Assembly (NCBI GenBank): GCA_030522415.1
Contig: CM060107.1
Coordinates: forward strand, 5,444,847 to 5,508,846
Origin: Channallabes apus
Taxonomy: Eukaryota > Chordata > Actinopteri > Siluriformes > Clariidae
Direction: 5' to 3'
Length of the DNA: 64,000 nt
Within the stretch, counting starts at the first letter, position 1; each line of letters begins with the position of its first letter. A program made the translations under genes and the position numbers. Below the pieces are notes generated by a model. It was not told where the DNA came from. It worked only from the letters and a program-made list of their open reading frames with translations, and did no database searches. Shown in pieces: positions 1 through 11,290 of the stretch.

Positions 1-760
1 AGATTACATTATGAAATAATCAACTCAGAACATCACACATCAGATAGTATAAAGACCAGCCTGTGAGAATGATTTTTACATTAAAGATTTTAACAAATAC
101 ACATTTCTTTATATTTTAATCTATTCAAATATTTTAATATATCTATGTTTTAATATATTGTACCTCTTTAATGCACCTTAAATTGTTAACAGTATTCATT
201 AATGCACCTTAATTGTAACAGTTTCTTTTCTCTTCATGGAAATTGTTGTTTACTGCTTAAATGTTGTAAATTTGTGAACTGGCTGCAATTTACCTTTGAG
301 ATTAATAAAGTATTCCATCTATCTATATCTATCTAATCAAGATTGCTTTTATTTCAATTATTGGATTTTCAAAATAACAAACAAAAGAAGAAAAATGTAC
401 AGAAGAAAAACTTCGGGCACCCTGCATAATCAATGCTTAGCCCACAGCTTAGCCCACAGCTAAAGTGAAAACTACAGCTTGTACATGCTTCTTGTAGGGA
501 AGTAAGAGTCTTTTGATTGGGCAGTTTTCCTAAATTTTTTCCTCATGAATTAATTAGATTATTAGTTCTTAAAGATTCTTTTGGCATCGTGTTTGCACCG
601 TTCTTTTGAGGCCTGTACACACAGTCGATTGTAAAGGCCTTGCTAAAAGCTGGCATTTTCCGCATTGGCTTGCATCTTAAAGTAAACTCTGTTTAATTAC
701 ACTTTTTAATCCATCTCAACCTTCTTCAGCATGTTCTTGACTTGTTTTAAAGTTGTGAAG
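1..760. other. AT-rich DNA, nothing recognised except a short ATCT repeat
   Basis: No convincing coding region or repeat boundary. A short ATCT-type simple repeat lies at about 312-337, directly after a stretch resembling the 3' end of a non-LTR retrotransposon (an ATTAAAG-like signal followed by ATCT units). The rest is AT-rich with no clear structure. Confidence 0.4.
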
Positions 761-1077
761 CAGATTTCGCCTAGTGGCGCCGCCTAGTGAAGTCCTCTGG
801 AGTAATCTGGGAGGTTGGAGTACTTCCTGTTGGTGACGTAGCTTCCTGTTTTTGTATCATTGCCGCGAAAGTTTTGCATTTGTATCAGTGGTTAAATTAC
901 ATAGCTTTTTCATTTATACAATAATAATATTAATAGCAACTAGTTTTTTACATCTTCATACTATTTGGCTTCGGCTTTTTCTGCGCTTTTTGGAGAACGC
1001 GCGAGTTTCCTCGTCTAAGAACAACAAACGGAATTCAGCTCCAAACAACTAAAACTCCGACACAGAGGTACGTTATC

Positions 1078-1833
1078 ATGTCTACCATTCAGCTTGTTCA
1101 GTGTGTGGAGTGCAGGATGTTTAGACATTCTTCCTCCGTCATTAGTGGTAATTTTATTTGTGATAGGTGTTTGTTAGAAAGCACTCTGACGGAGTAGATA
1201 TCAGCATTAGAGGAGCGCATCCAGACTTTAGAGAGGGTTAGAGAGCGCGAGAGCAGCGTTATTCCCGTAGCGGACAGTCTACTGTAGGTGCTGCAGGCGG
1301 AGATAACCAGCCCCCGACTCCGGCATTAGAGCCCTCACAGCGGGGCGAGTGGGTGACGACTCAGTGGCATACTCGTTCAGCCAAAGCTAACGCTAAGGCT
1401 AGCCCACCGGAGCACACCTCCTCTGCGCTTCATGTGTCTAACAGGTTTGCACTCCTCAGTGCTGCACCCGCTGGGAAACCTGAAAGAGCTCTGGTTATAG
1501 GAGACTCTATACTGAGGCGCCAGCGGGAGTGGTTAGGTATATCCCGGGAGGAGAGCACCAGACATAGCAGGTAATCTTTAAATTAGTGAAGGCGATGTCC
1601 GATGAGGTAGTATGCTCTGGTCCCATCCCAATGAGACGTGCCGACATAGCTTACAGCAGGTTATGGTCGCTGAATGGATGGATATGGATGTGGGCTTCAT
1701 AAACAATTGGAAGACCTTTGAGGGCAAAGCTGGCCTGTTAGGGCGGCACGATGTCCATCCCACTCGGGAAGGTGCTGCTCTCATTTCCTGTAGTATAGCA
1801 CATAGTCTCAGTAGAGGTCTAGTTAATTGGTGA
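1078..1833 (+). pseudogene. LINE ORF1 remnant: zinc-binding N-terminus plus SGNH-esterase pieces
   Basis: From the ATG at 1078 the reading frame begins MSTIQLVQCVEC and holds two CxxC pairs (CVEC and CDRC), a compact zinc-binding motif, followed by a helical segment (EERIQTLERVRERES). A TAG at 1195-1197 interrupts it. Downstream, at 1353-1574, a frame contains GDSILRR, the block I serine motif of SGNH hydrolases, and 1612-1833 contains DVHPTREG, the block V Asp/His motif. The middle of the esterase is missing when compared with the copy at 62821-63168. ORF1 proteins of CR1/L2 elements carry such an esterase together with a zinc or coiled-coil segment. This copy cannot encode an intact protein. 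Confidence 0.65.
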
Positions 1834-1929
1834 CAATCCAGAGCCCAGGCCAGGGAGCAGACAGACAGGCTAAACCAACCGTCTGCTAGCTGCATAGAGT
1901 CGTCACTCAGGGTTCACCATATTGAGACT

Positions 1930-3111
1930 GTGTCTGTTCCCGATCTAAGCAAAAATGTAGAAAGAAAGACTCAGAAAGTCTGTTTTAATAATTTAATTAA
2001 CATAAAGACCACAAACTCGGATCACACTGAATGTTCAGCCGGCACCTCTGATCTGAAGGTAGGATTGGTAAATATTAGATCTCTCGCATCAAAAGCAGTT
2101 ATTGTTAATGAAATTATCACAGATCAGGAGTTTGATCTACTCTGTTTAACTGAAACCTGGGTTAAACAGGACGAGTATGTAGCTCTAAATGAAGCTAGTC
2201 CTCCTGGACACAACTACACACACCAGCCTCGGTTAACTGGTAGAGGAGGAGGCGTCGCAGTTATTTACAATGATAATCTGTCTATCAAACAAAAACACGG
2301 ACACAAATTTAATTCATTTGAAATTCTTCATAGTGACATAAGTGTATTTAAGTATATTAAGTCAGCTCAGTCGATTCCACTAATTATAATTTACAGACCT
2401 CCAGGGCCGTATTCTGAATTTCTTAGTGAATTTGCAGATTTCATCTCAAACCTAGTCATTTCTGTAGACAAAGTGTTAATTGCTGGAGATTTTAATATTC
2501 ATTTTGAGAATCCAGAAGACCCTCTGAGAACAGCATTTTTGTCCATACTGGACTCCGTAGGCATAAATCAGTGTGTAGTAGGACCCACTCATAAAGCAGG
2601 TCACACTTTAGATTTAATAATATTCTTTGGATTAAGTATAAGAAATGTATTCACAATTCCACTGTGTGAAATTATCTCAGATCACTATCTTGTCTCAATT
2701 CAAGTGTGTCACAGTGATAATGTACGCAGAGCACCGCGCTACCGTATTAAACGTACATTCACATCAACCACCACACAGAGTTTTAGCAGTAATCTCCCAG
2801 AGTTACCAACTACGATTAGATCATCGTCTGACCCCACAGAACTCGATCAGGTGACTGAATATTTAGAGTCGACATTTCGTTGTACCTTAGATAATGTAGC
2901 CCCAGTTAAAAGAAAAATTATTAGAGATAAGAAACTCGCTCCCTGGTATAACGATCACACACGCACTTTAAAACAGACCGCTCGGAAATTAGAACGTAAA
3001 TGGCGTCAAATTAAATTATTAGTATTTCAAATAGCATGGAAAGAGAGCATCCTGAACTATAGGAAATCTCTTAGTGTAGCTAGATCAACGTATCTCTCCA
3101 CTCTTATATAA
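1930..3111 (+). pseudogene. LINE ORF2 N-terminal part, AP-type endonuclease
   Basis: A 393-codon open frame. Endonuclease landmarks are in order: [10 protein letters not shown] near residue 45, CLTETWV near 70, a glycine-rich GRGGGVAVIY, IIYRPPGPYSEFLSEF, the metal-binding GDFNIHF near 185 and the terminal SDHYLVS near 248. The following segment (residues 300-393) is the linker towards RT. The frame ends at a TAA at 3109-3111; coding similarity continues in another frame to 3408 (NFFNNRTVN, then [13 protein letters not shown]), so at least one frameshift or stop separates endonuclease from RT. In a working element this protein nicks target DNA and primes reverse transcription. This copy has lost its RT core. 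Confidence 0.8.
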
Positions 3112-3408
3112 AATAACAAAAATAATCCTCGATTTTTATTTAATACCGTAGCCAAATTAACCAGAAATAAGACCACTACAAAATTCTCCACAACAATATC
3201 ATGCAATAGTGAGGACTTCATGAACTTTTTTAATAATAGAACTGTAAATATTAGGCATAAAATTGAGGTTTTGAAACCAAACAAAGTAATTGATGCAGAT
3301 GTTAAACTAGCCATGTCACATCGGAACCTATACTTTAATCCCCTTGAAGAGATTGAACTAATTTCACTCATCTCTTCTGCAAATTCATCAACCTGTATAT
3401 TAGATCCT

Positions 3409-3952
3409 TGTCATAATTCCCCTGTAAGGTTGGACGCAGATGCAGAGTGATCAGATTTCAAATGTCTTTATTTATTTATGGAAAACAAAAAGAAACAAAC
3501 ACAAAAAGGTCCTCGACGTGAGCTGGGTCTGCAGGCGGGCTCTCTGAATGCTCGGGTGAAAAACTCTGTCCTTGAAAACAACAAAAAAACACTGTTCAAT
3601 CGGTCTCGGTCACTCACGCTTGGCTGAATCACTTTCACCCGTGAACTGGACATAATCCTCGAAACTAGTCGCTCTGACCCGCTCTGCAGACTCTAGTCAG
3701 TTCTGAGGGAGGGCAGACACAGGTAAGATCAGGGGACATGGAAAAGGTGCACAACAGTGAACAGACAGTGAAGGACTACTGGTTCAGCATGGTTTATATA
3801 GTGAGACACACAAGGGTAGACAGGTGACTGTGATTTCGTGTTGATGACAATACAGGGAGACATTCACACGCAGACACACTAGGGGGCGACAAGGTGTCGG
3901 CTCAGTAATCCCTGACCTTCTCCTCCCGGGCTGTGGTGACAGAGATGTTACA
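3409..3952 (-). repeat. 3' LTR of gypsy chromovirus 1
   Basis: On the minus strand the 544-bp LTR starts TGTAACATCTC and ends in TTATGACA, with canonical TG...CA termini. It is immediately preceded (minus strand) by a G-rich polypurine tract and TAC. A TATATAAAC box lies in its middle. Three solo LTRs with the same ends and a similar interior lie at 33946, 53503 and 54234. The flanking pentamer on the low-coordinate side is ATCCT; no partner is seen because the 5' LTR is missing. Confidence 0.8.
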
Positions 3953-4499
3953 GTACCCCCGCCCCCAGGACCAGCAAACTGAGAGGGGTGCGAGCGCACG
4001 CTCCGCATGACTGGGGGCGTGGGAACCCACCGGCCTGATGGACTTGCCGGCGGGCGTGTCGACCCGGAGGTCGTGGGGCCGGGCGATCCGGCCGAGCTTG
4101 GTGGAATTCGTTTATGAGTTGTTTACTTACTATGTCTCGGGCCGGAACCCAGCTCCTTTCCTCCGGGCCATACCCCTCCCAATCCACTAAGTACTGGATG
4201 GAGCCCCGCCGCCTCCGGGAGTCTAGTAACTCTTTTACCTTGTATGCGGGGGCGCCCGCTATCTCCACAGCCCCGGGGTTTAAAGGTTCGGTGATGCCTT
4301 CATCCAGGGGTCCCGAGATCGCTGGCCTGAGAAGGGAAACGTAAAACACAGGGTGAATTTTCATGTGGCGTGGGAGTTGGAGCTTGTAAATGAGTCGTTT
4401 ATTTGGTTTACTTGTGCTAGAATGGGGAAGGGTCCGATGTATCTGGGTGTAAGTTTTCTGCAGGGGAGGTTCAGGTGGAGGTTCCGTGTCGAGAGCCAT
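3948..4499 (-). pseudogene. Gypsy 1 integrase C-terminus with chromodomain
   Basis: The frame contains the GPF/Y-like end of integrase ([10 protein letters not shown]) and then a chromodomain: [30 protein letters not shown] and [16 protein letters not shown]. The aromatic positions (Y near the start and W twice) that form the methyl-lysine cage in chromodomains are visible. In chromoviruses this domain guides integration towards particular chromatin. It overlaps the end of the 4361-5701 frame in another register, so a frameshift near 4400 separates it from the integrase core. The frame continues through a proline-rich tail into the polypurine tract. Confidence 0.8.
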
Positions 4500-5701
4500 A
4501 CTCGATCTCCTACCTGGAGCGGCGGACTTTCCCCCCGCCTTCTATCGGCTGTTTTCTTAAACCTTAGGACTGCTTGGGAGATCTTAGTGTGCGCTTCTTC
4601 CCATACTTTTTCTGCTCTTTGAAACCACTGATCCACCATAGGGATATCGGTGGGAGTGGCATCCCAGGGACAGATCGGTGGCTGATGCCCAAGCACACAC
4701 TGAAACGGAGTCATGCCGGTTGCGGAGTGGCGTAACGAGTTTTGAGCATATTCCGCCCAGATTAAACAGTCTGCCCATTCATGTTGTCGACTACTACAGT
4801 ATGCCCGAAGGAACCTTCCGAGTTCCTGGACAGTCCGCTCTGCTTGTCCATTAGACTCGGGGTGGTAGCCCACAACAGTGGTTCCCAATTTCTGGAAAAA
4901 AGCTTTCCAGATCCTAGCGATGAATTGGGGACCACGATCGGAAACAATATCCTCGGGTATACCGTAGTAACGAAACACCGATTCGAACAGGGTTTCTGCC
5001 ACCTTGAGGGCTGATGGGAGAGAGCTAAATGGCAGGAATCGACTTCCCTTAGAAAACCGGTCCACTACAACGATGATGGTCGTGTACCCTTTAGACACTG
5101 GCAGATCTGTCACAAAGTCCACGGCGATATGGGACCACGGTCTGTTGGGTGTGGGCAGGGGCATTAGTTTACCAGCTGGCAACCTACGGGGGCTTTTGGT
5201 TGCTGCACACGTTGCACAAGACAAAACAACTGTTCTCACGGATTCCCGCAACTTTGGCCACCAGAACTTTGGTTCTATGAGGTGGATGGTACGTGACACG
5301 CCGGGATGAACAGATGATAGGCTCGTATGAGCCGCGATCGTCACTCGTTCGCGTAGTGGCTCCGGAACGTATGTTCGATTCGGTGGACACTCCCTTGGCG
5401 CGGGGTGGGACCGCACCATCTGGGCTATCTCCGAATCGATGTCCCACATGATCGGGGCCACCACGAGCGACGATGGCAAGATGGTTTTCGGGGCGGTGTT
5501 TTGACCCGGCGTCGGGTAGTAGCGGGATAGCGCATCTGCTTTTTTATTGTGCGAGCCGGGGCGATACGTGATCAAAAAGTGGAAGCGTGTGAAGAACAGC
5601 GCCCATCGGGCTTGATGAGAGTTTAGTCTTTTGGCTTGTTGTATGTACTCTAAATTCCGATGGTCGGTGAGTACAGTAAAAGGATATTTAGCTCCCTCCA
5701 A
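4361..5701 (-). pseudogene. Gypsy 1 RNase H (C-terminal part) and integrase
   Basis: A 446-codon open frame. It begins within RNase H ([12 protein letters not shown], then [12 protein letters not shown]). Next comes the integrase HHCC zinc finger ([10 protein letters not shown], then CATC), and the catalytic core: AVDFVTDLP carries the first Asp, SDRGPQF the second and NGQAERTVQ the Glu, so the D,D-35-E triad is intact. The end is [11 protein letters not shown] and [13 protein letters not shown]. In the intact element this enzyme inserts cDNA into the genome. It is the best-preserved part of the element, but is separated from RT and from the chromodomain by frameshifts. Confidence 0.88.
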
Positions 5702-5847
5702 CCAATGCCGCCACTCCTCTAACGCCGCTTTTACTGCGAGCAGTTCTCTATTACCAACAGCCCCACCTCAACTATGAAGGGCTTTTCAGGGTCAGGTAGT
5801 GTTAGAATAGGCGCAGAAGTGAAAGCTTGTTTTAGCCGCCGTAACGC

Positions 5848-6378
5848 CTAGCGTGCTTCTGGCGGGAACTCGCGTAAGCGCTGTGGTTTCCCTCTTAATA
5901 AACTTGTGAGCGGTGCTGCCACTGAACTGAAGCCCCGAATAAAACATCTATAGAAGTTGGCGAACCCAAGAAAACTCTGTAGCGCCTTAACTGTCTTGGG
6001 TTCCGGCCATTGTTGTACCGCCGTGACCTTGGTCGCCTCCATCTCGACCCCCTGGGGTCCTATGCGATAGCCGAGAAATGCAATCTCCCTTTGATGAAAA
6101 TCACATTTCTCCGCCTTCGCATACAACCCATGTTCGCGTAACCGACGAAGGACGGCGGTTACATGTCCGATATGCTCCCCATATGACCGCGAGTATACCA
6201 AGATATCATCTAGATATACTATAACATAACGGTTCAACATATGTCGAAACACATTGTTCATGAACCCCTGAAATACCGCAGGTGCGTTCACCAGCCCATA
6301 AGGCATCACGTTGTATTGGTAATGTCCGGATGTGGTGCTAAACGCAGTCTTCCATTCATCACCCGCACGAATCCGCAC
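5848..6378 (-). pseudogene. Gypsy 1 reverse transcriptase fragment
   Basis: Contains [31 protein letters not shown], the catalytic YLDDILVYS with both aspartates, [14 protein letters not shown] and the thumb/connection [19 protein letters not shown] block. These are RT motifs B to E of Ty3/gypsy elements. The upstream RT motifs lie in another frame before 6518. The segment between 5701 and 5848 joins this frame to RNase H through a stop or frameshift. Confidence 0.85.
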
Positions 6379-6517
6379 TAAATTATAGGCGCTGCAGAGG
6401 TCGAGTTTGGTAAAGATAGAAGCGCCTCAGAGTTGATCGATAGCGGCCGGAACCAGGGGCAGCGGCTGCTTGTACTTTATTGTAATTTGGTTTAGACCTC
6501 TATAATCAATACAGGGC

Positions 6518-7321
6518 CTAAGACCCCCGCCTTTTTTTTTCTATAAAAAAAACCCCCGCCGAGGCGGGCGACGTGGACCTGCTGATGAGCCTCTGCCGGA
6601 GAGCCTCACTCACGTATTCCTCCATTGCCCGTGTTTCCACCACGGACAATGAATAAACGCGCGAGCACGGTGGTGTTTTCCCCGGCATGAGCTCAATCAC
6701 GCAGTCCCACGGACGGTGACGGGGAAGTCGTGCAGCGGCCCTAACACTAAACACATCTTGAAATGCCTGGTACTCAGACGGCACAGTGAGTGATACTTGG
6801 GCGCTTGGACTTTCAATGGTGGTGGTTTGGACCACCAACGTGGGTGGTTTACATTTTTTGGCGCATCTAGGTGCCCATGATTTGATGCGAGAGTGTGCCC
6901 AATTGAAATTTGGGTTATGATAGCTGAGCCATGGAAGGCCCAGCACGACGGCTTGGTCCGCCAGAGGGAGAACAAAGAATTTTAGTTCCTCAGTGTGACC
7001 GGGGAAAGTTAAACGTAGGGGCGCGGAAAGAAATTCAACAGGCAATTGTTTTAGTTTTTGGCCATCTAGAGCTTTAATCGAGATCGGGTATGGAAGCTTC
7101 GACATAGGAGCTCGCAGCGAGGAAAGAAGAGCGGAGGAGATGAAATTGCCAGCCGAACCAGAATCTATAAGAGGAAAGACAGACACAGTATGATCATTAA
7201 AAGTTAGTTTGGCTTTTAAACAAAAAGGGTAATGTGTGCGATGAGGTGTGTGGGAGATTACATTCAGGAGAGGACAGGTGCTGATCTTATGTGCCCCCCC
7301 CCCACCCCGCAGTATAGACAC
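6518..7321 (-). pseudogene. Gypsy 1 aspartic protease and RT N-terminus
   Basis: The frame contains the retropepsin active site FPLIDSGSAGNFISS, then VVLGLPWLSYHNPN, typical of gypsy proteases. It runs on into the RT start (SLSVVETRAMEEYVSEAL and [13 protein letters not shown]). It ends in a poly-T/poly-A stretch at about 6533-6552, where slippage has destroyed the link to the next RT frame. The 7250-7350 junction with gag includes a short C-run, another probable frameshift site. Confidence 0.82.
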
Positions 7322-7350
7322 AGCCCGGATGACATTCTTCGCTGCCGCTC

Positions 7351-7779
7351 CTAAGCCGTCAGGCGGGACGTGCCGATCTCCATGGGTTCGGGGCGGGGAC
7401 TTTCGTGCGGGTCGCCGGGGGGCTTGCTGAGGCTCTCGCGGCAGGTTGGTTCCGAACTCGTCATGGTGATCCTAGCAGGGCTGTTTCTTCGCTGGCCGCG
7501 GAGGTGCTGGTCTAGCTTGATAGCCAGGTCTATACTAGCGTCCAGGGACAGGCCCTCATCACGACAAGCGAGTTTGAGTTGTAATTCCGGATGTAGGCCG
7601 TCCCGGAACCTGGCTAGCAGACTCCTATCCAGGTGAAAAACTCCTTGTAAATATGGATATATAAATGTGTGTGTGTGTGTATACAGTATATATATCATTC
7701 CTGTTACCGTACTGGTGCTGTTACCTTCCTCGCTGGTGCTTGGTTGTGACATTTCGCTCGAATCTTGAGTCTCTATCAC
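7351..7779 (-). pseudogene. Gypsy 1 gag fragment with an internal deletion
   Basis: The end of the frame matches Ty3-type gag: GVFHLDRSLLARFRDGLHPE, LKLACRDEGLSLDASIDLAI and DQHLRGQRR. The N-terminal 30 residues (MSQPSTSEEGNSTSTVTG) are followed by a TA/TG microsatellite translated as tyrosine, threonine and histidine, so most of the capsid region has been deleted and replaced by simple sequence (about 7650-7700). Not functional. Confidence 0.7.
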
Positions 7780-7796
7780 GGACAGCTTCGTCTACT

Positions 7797-7824
7797 TACA
7801 GATGTCGCCTTTAAAACCCCGCGT
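7797..7824 (+). repeat. Left inverted end of a candidate DNA element
   Basis: Starts TACAGATGTCGCC and continues through a CCCCGCGT block. Its reverse complement recurs at 15439-15466 with 26 of 28 positions the same. Both copies are followed inward by GC-rich sequence with similar CTTGCCGCG words. They could be the terminal repeats of one 7.7-kb DNA transposon or the ends of two related elements. Confidence 0.5.
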
Positions 7825-9121
7825 GTTTTCCCGCGGGATGCCGCAATTTAGCGCGCGGCTTGCCGCGACTTGCCGGAGGCAACATTCGGGAATTTAAAAT
7901 AAATGTGTTGTGCTTCACTGAATATCCGCCAGATGGCGCATAGAAGGACTTTATCTAAAAGCCGGTGGTCCGGGAAAGTCAGTTTCCCTATGTTTCCCCG
8001 GTGGCGCGCAGATTCAAATCATGACGTCACTCGCTACCTAACGCTGAGAAGGCGAACGAGGATTTTAACAGTTTTTCTCTCGTTTTAAAGTGTTTTTATG
8101 AACTTTTTGAATTAAACAAATAACCTATGCATAATAATCGAGTGTCTTTTCGCTTTTTTTTTGTATATTTGAAGATAATTCATACGTTTTAAGCCGCTGC
8201 AAAAGGCTGGTTTGCTGGGCGAGTACTGACTACTTTTATTACACCTACATTTGTTTATTTGTATATGTATGTTATTAATATTAATTTTTTAGAGATTGTG
8301 TGTGCGTGCACGGAGAGTTTGTGTTGATAAGTGTATGTGGATAAGTTGATAAGTGTATCAGAAAGCATTAAAATGTTCATTTGAATTAAAATGACACACA
8401 CACACGTCTGTATATACAGTATATCAATTACATATATATCAATTTCATTAGTTCGTTCATTCTATTTGAAGCTTCGGATGTTTTTTTTTTTTTTGGTTTG
8501 GTTAGATTAGTTCTGAACTCGCTTCCGTGAAACTATCGCTAAAACAATGTACTGAGCCCTCCTGAGGATATAAAGCTTTATTATTGTGTTTGAATAAATA
8601 TTCAGATCTACCACAGCAGGTAATAAACTATGGTGTGTCATAACCGAAGCAAACACCACGATTATGCCTCGTTTCGTTCGACGGGAACGTGGTTCACTTG
8701 GCCGCGGTGTATTATAAACCTGTGGAATGTTTCACTGTTTATGCTCACATAAGAGTAATAAAAGCGAGTGAAATGTGGAAATGATGTGTGGCAACTCAAT
8801 GAGGACTAAACCAAAGATTTCGGTAACTCCACTGAGTGTAACATCTGCATAGTGACACTGAACATCTTCACTTTTCCGTTTACCTCTGAAAAAAAAGCTG
8901 TATTTTGTTTGTTTATATTTAGAGTTTTTATAACAGTAGAACAAGTACCCGCGCGCACGCACACACATAGACACACACACACACACACACACAGACACAC
9001 ACACTCCCCTGAGCCCTCGGGAAACATCCAATCACCGTTGGTATACAAATGAGTCAAGACGTAGCCTAACTTGGTGTCGTAAATAGGACAGGCTGCAGCG
9101 CACGAGCGCACACACACACAT

Positions 9122-9154
<33 letters not shown>

Positions 9155-10988
9155 GACACACCTCCCTTGAGCCCTGCGTCTGTCGGATTTCAGCGGTCAC
9201 GGAAAGACTTTGAAGCAGTTTATATATGAATCTAAGCTTGAACTTATCAGCATTGTAAATATATAATACTTTTCAAATAAAATCGCTATTACTTTGACCC
9301 TGAAGTTTAGTTTAGCACACACAAAAAACAGAAAAGTCATTTCTGGTAAATCAACGGAATGTGTAGTTTATTTACAGTAATTCATTAAAAAATGAATATA
9401 CATTGTACAGTACACGGTAAACACGGGAAAGATTACAAAATGAAAAAACAGTGTCTACTTTATAAACAGCTTAGTATGTGCGTCGAGATGCTGAAATCCC
9501 TTGCATGTTTTTGCTTCCAAGTGGAGAGATATTTGACCGATAGCCTAGAACAAAAGATCTATAGGTGTGATCACAACCCCCTCCGACCGACCGTGCCATC
9601 AATCACTGACCACCTCAGAAGTTCCCTCCAATGTATGGCTGCAATACTTGTTTTGCAAGTATTTTTAACACCATTCAAGGGCTTCAAAGGGGCAGTTATC
9701 GGCTATGACACGTTGAAGGAGAACTTAATAGTTCTCAAAAATAGTGTAAATGTCTGCAACAATCACTAACCATTAAAATGTATTTTTTGTTGTAATTAAA
9801 CACGAAAATATTAATTATATTTCCATATATACACACACATACACACACACACACACACACACAAGGGCGTAGGTTTGCTACCTATGACTCCAACTAATAC
9901 CCCATCCCCCAATCCCCTTTTCCACCCACCAACCCCCAACCCCCTGCCCCATCCACCTACCAACCTCCCACCCCAACTATGTCCACTGAATACATGTTTT
10001 TCTTAATATGGTGCGAAATCACTTTACATTAATACTAGCAATGCTTCGATTGATATTAATCCACTCGAAATGCAATTCATTAAGTTAAATTAAGGAATAG
10101 TGTAAAGTTAAAGGAATGTTTCATAACTGACAAAAAGATAGTCTTTAATAAAATAAAAACTATTCTTTATTGAGCCCTAGTGCAAATGAAACATCTCAAT
10201 CATCTGTATATATATAAAAGTAGATTACATCTAAACATGAACTACTAGGTAGAGTACCACACAACAGCTCAATGCCTATTGCTCCTATATGAAGGAGACA
10301 AAAACATGCCTTCGCCTCTCGTTAACAAAAATAAACTGCTGGCATATTTGTTTGACATCAATATTGTCCAGGCTGTTCTTTTTTTCTTCTGATAAACACT
10401 AAAGATGATATTTTGTAGAATGCTGAAAACCTGTAATCATTGATTTACATAGTATTTGTTTTTCCTGCTACGGAAGTCAATGTTTTCAGCTTTTTTCCCC
10501 AATATCTTATTTTGTATTCAACAAAATAGAGAAAATCATTAAAGTTTGGAACCACTTAAGGAGTAAATAGTGAGTAAAGTTTTTTTGGGGGGTGAACAAT
10601 GGCTTTGACCCTAACTCTTCCCCTCTGACTGCACTAGGACCCGACAGCATTGCCACCTGATGAAATCGCGTGACAAAAAAGTGAAATGTCAGTTCAAAAC
10701 TTTTGCCAAAAACACTAATGAATCACTTACATCCTCAGCCTATCACTCCTCATAATGCTAAATATTAGTATAATCAACATGTATAATACACGCACACATA
10801 TTATATGTTATATACTGTATAATCAACATTCAGATTGACCTCCTGTGAACTCGCCTCTTCACCTGAACTACAACATGGCTGATCTGCTTCTGTCCCCTAA
10901 TTGAAAAACATTGAGGGATTCCTTATGAGCATGGACAGAGAATGCCTCAGCCTATTATTGGTAACAATGTTAAATCTCAGGACAACTA
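7825..10988. other. Non-coding region with CA microsatellites
   Basis: I see no gene with recognisable domains. CA/GT microsatellites occur at about 8950-9003, 9106-9155 and 9829-9862, and a C-rich low-complexity tract follows at about 9890-9975. A 125-codon open frame at 9392-9769 has no motif I recognise. The remainder is AT-rich. Confidence 0.4.
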
Positions 10989-11290
10989 CAGTGGCTTGCA
11001 AAAGTATTCGCCCCCCATGAACTTTTCCACATTTTGTCACATTACAGCCACAAACATGAATCAATTTTATTGGAATTCCACGTGAAAGACCAATACAAAG
11101 TGGTGTACACGCGAGAAGTGGAACGAAAATCATACATGATTTCAAACATTTTTTTTTTTTACAAATAAATAACTGAAAAGTGGGGTGTGTGTAATTATTC
11201 AGCCCCCTTTGGTCTGAGTGCAGTCAGTTGGCCATAGACATTGCCTGATGAGTGCTAATGACTAGAGAGCACCTGTGTGTAATCTATACT
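10989..11290 (+). mobile_element. Truncated end of a Tc1-like transposon
   Basis: Begins CAGTGGCTTGCAAAAGTATT directly after a TA dinucleotide, the terminal inverted repeat and target of this Tc1 family. It aligns with the left end of the longer copy at 24908 as far as GTGTGTAATCT, then diverges. Only the terminal repeat and 5' leader remain; there is no transposase. Confidence 0.75.

Larger units (their letters stand above)
760..3408 (+). mobile_element. L2/CR1-type LINE, damaged copy 1, cut by a gypsy insertion
   Basis: A non-LTR retrotransposon reading rightwards. It has a probable 5' UTR, a broken ORF1 (1078-1833), an ORF2 with an AP-endonuclease domain (1930-3111) and the start of the reverse transcriptase region (about 3112-3408). 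It stops abruptly at 3408, where the LTR of a gypsy element begins. The same ORF1-endonuclease-RT order recurs on the other strand at 55322-63166, where the coding sequence continues past this break point, so the truncation is due to insertion and not to family structure. The left boundary is approximate. The clade is inferred from the SGNH-type ORF1 and from the 3' tails of related copies. Confidence 0.8.
3953..7779 (-). mobile_element. Ty3/gypsy chromovirus 1, internal region, 5' LTR lost
   Basis: Read on the minus strand the domain order is gag (7779-7351), protease (7321 on), reverse transcriptase, RNase H, integrase and chromodomain, then polypurine tract and LTR. This order, with a chromodomain after integrase, defines a chromovirus (Tf1/sushi group). 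The element is inserted in the LINE that ends at 3408. Gag is incomplete and the 5' LTR is absent; near 7780 the sequence passes directly into the inverted end of another repeat. Several frameshifts make it non-functional. Confidence 0.85.

Noticed and set aside
4082..5309. Plus-strand frames opposite gypsy 1 integrase
   Set aside because: Shadows of the well-conserved minus-strand integrase; no motifs of their own.
9392..9769. 125-codon open frame
   Set aside because: No domain, splice signal or similarity that I recognise, and it lies in AT-rich repeat-poor DNA where frames of this size occur by chance.
10989..11290. MITE of the Tc1 family
   Set aside because: Only one terminal repeat is present and similarity simply stops, so it is a truncated copy, not a paired-end MITE.
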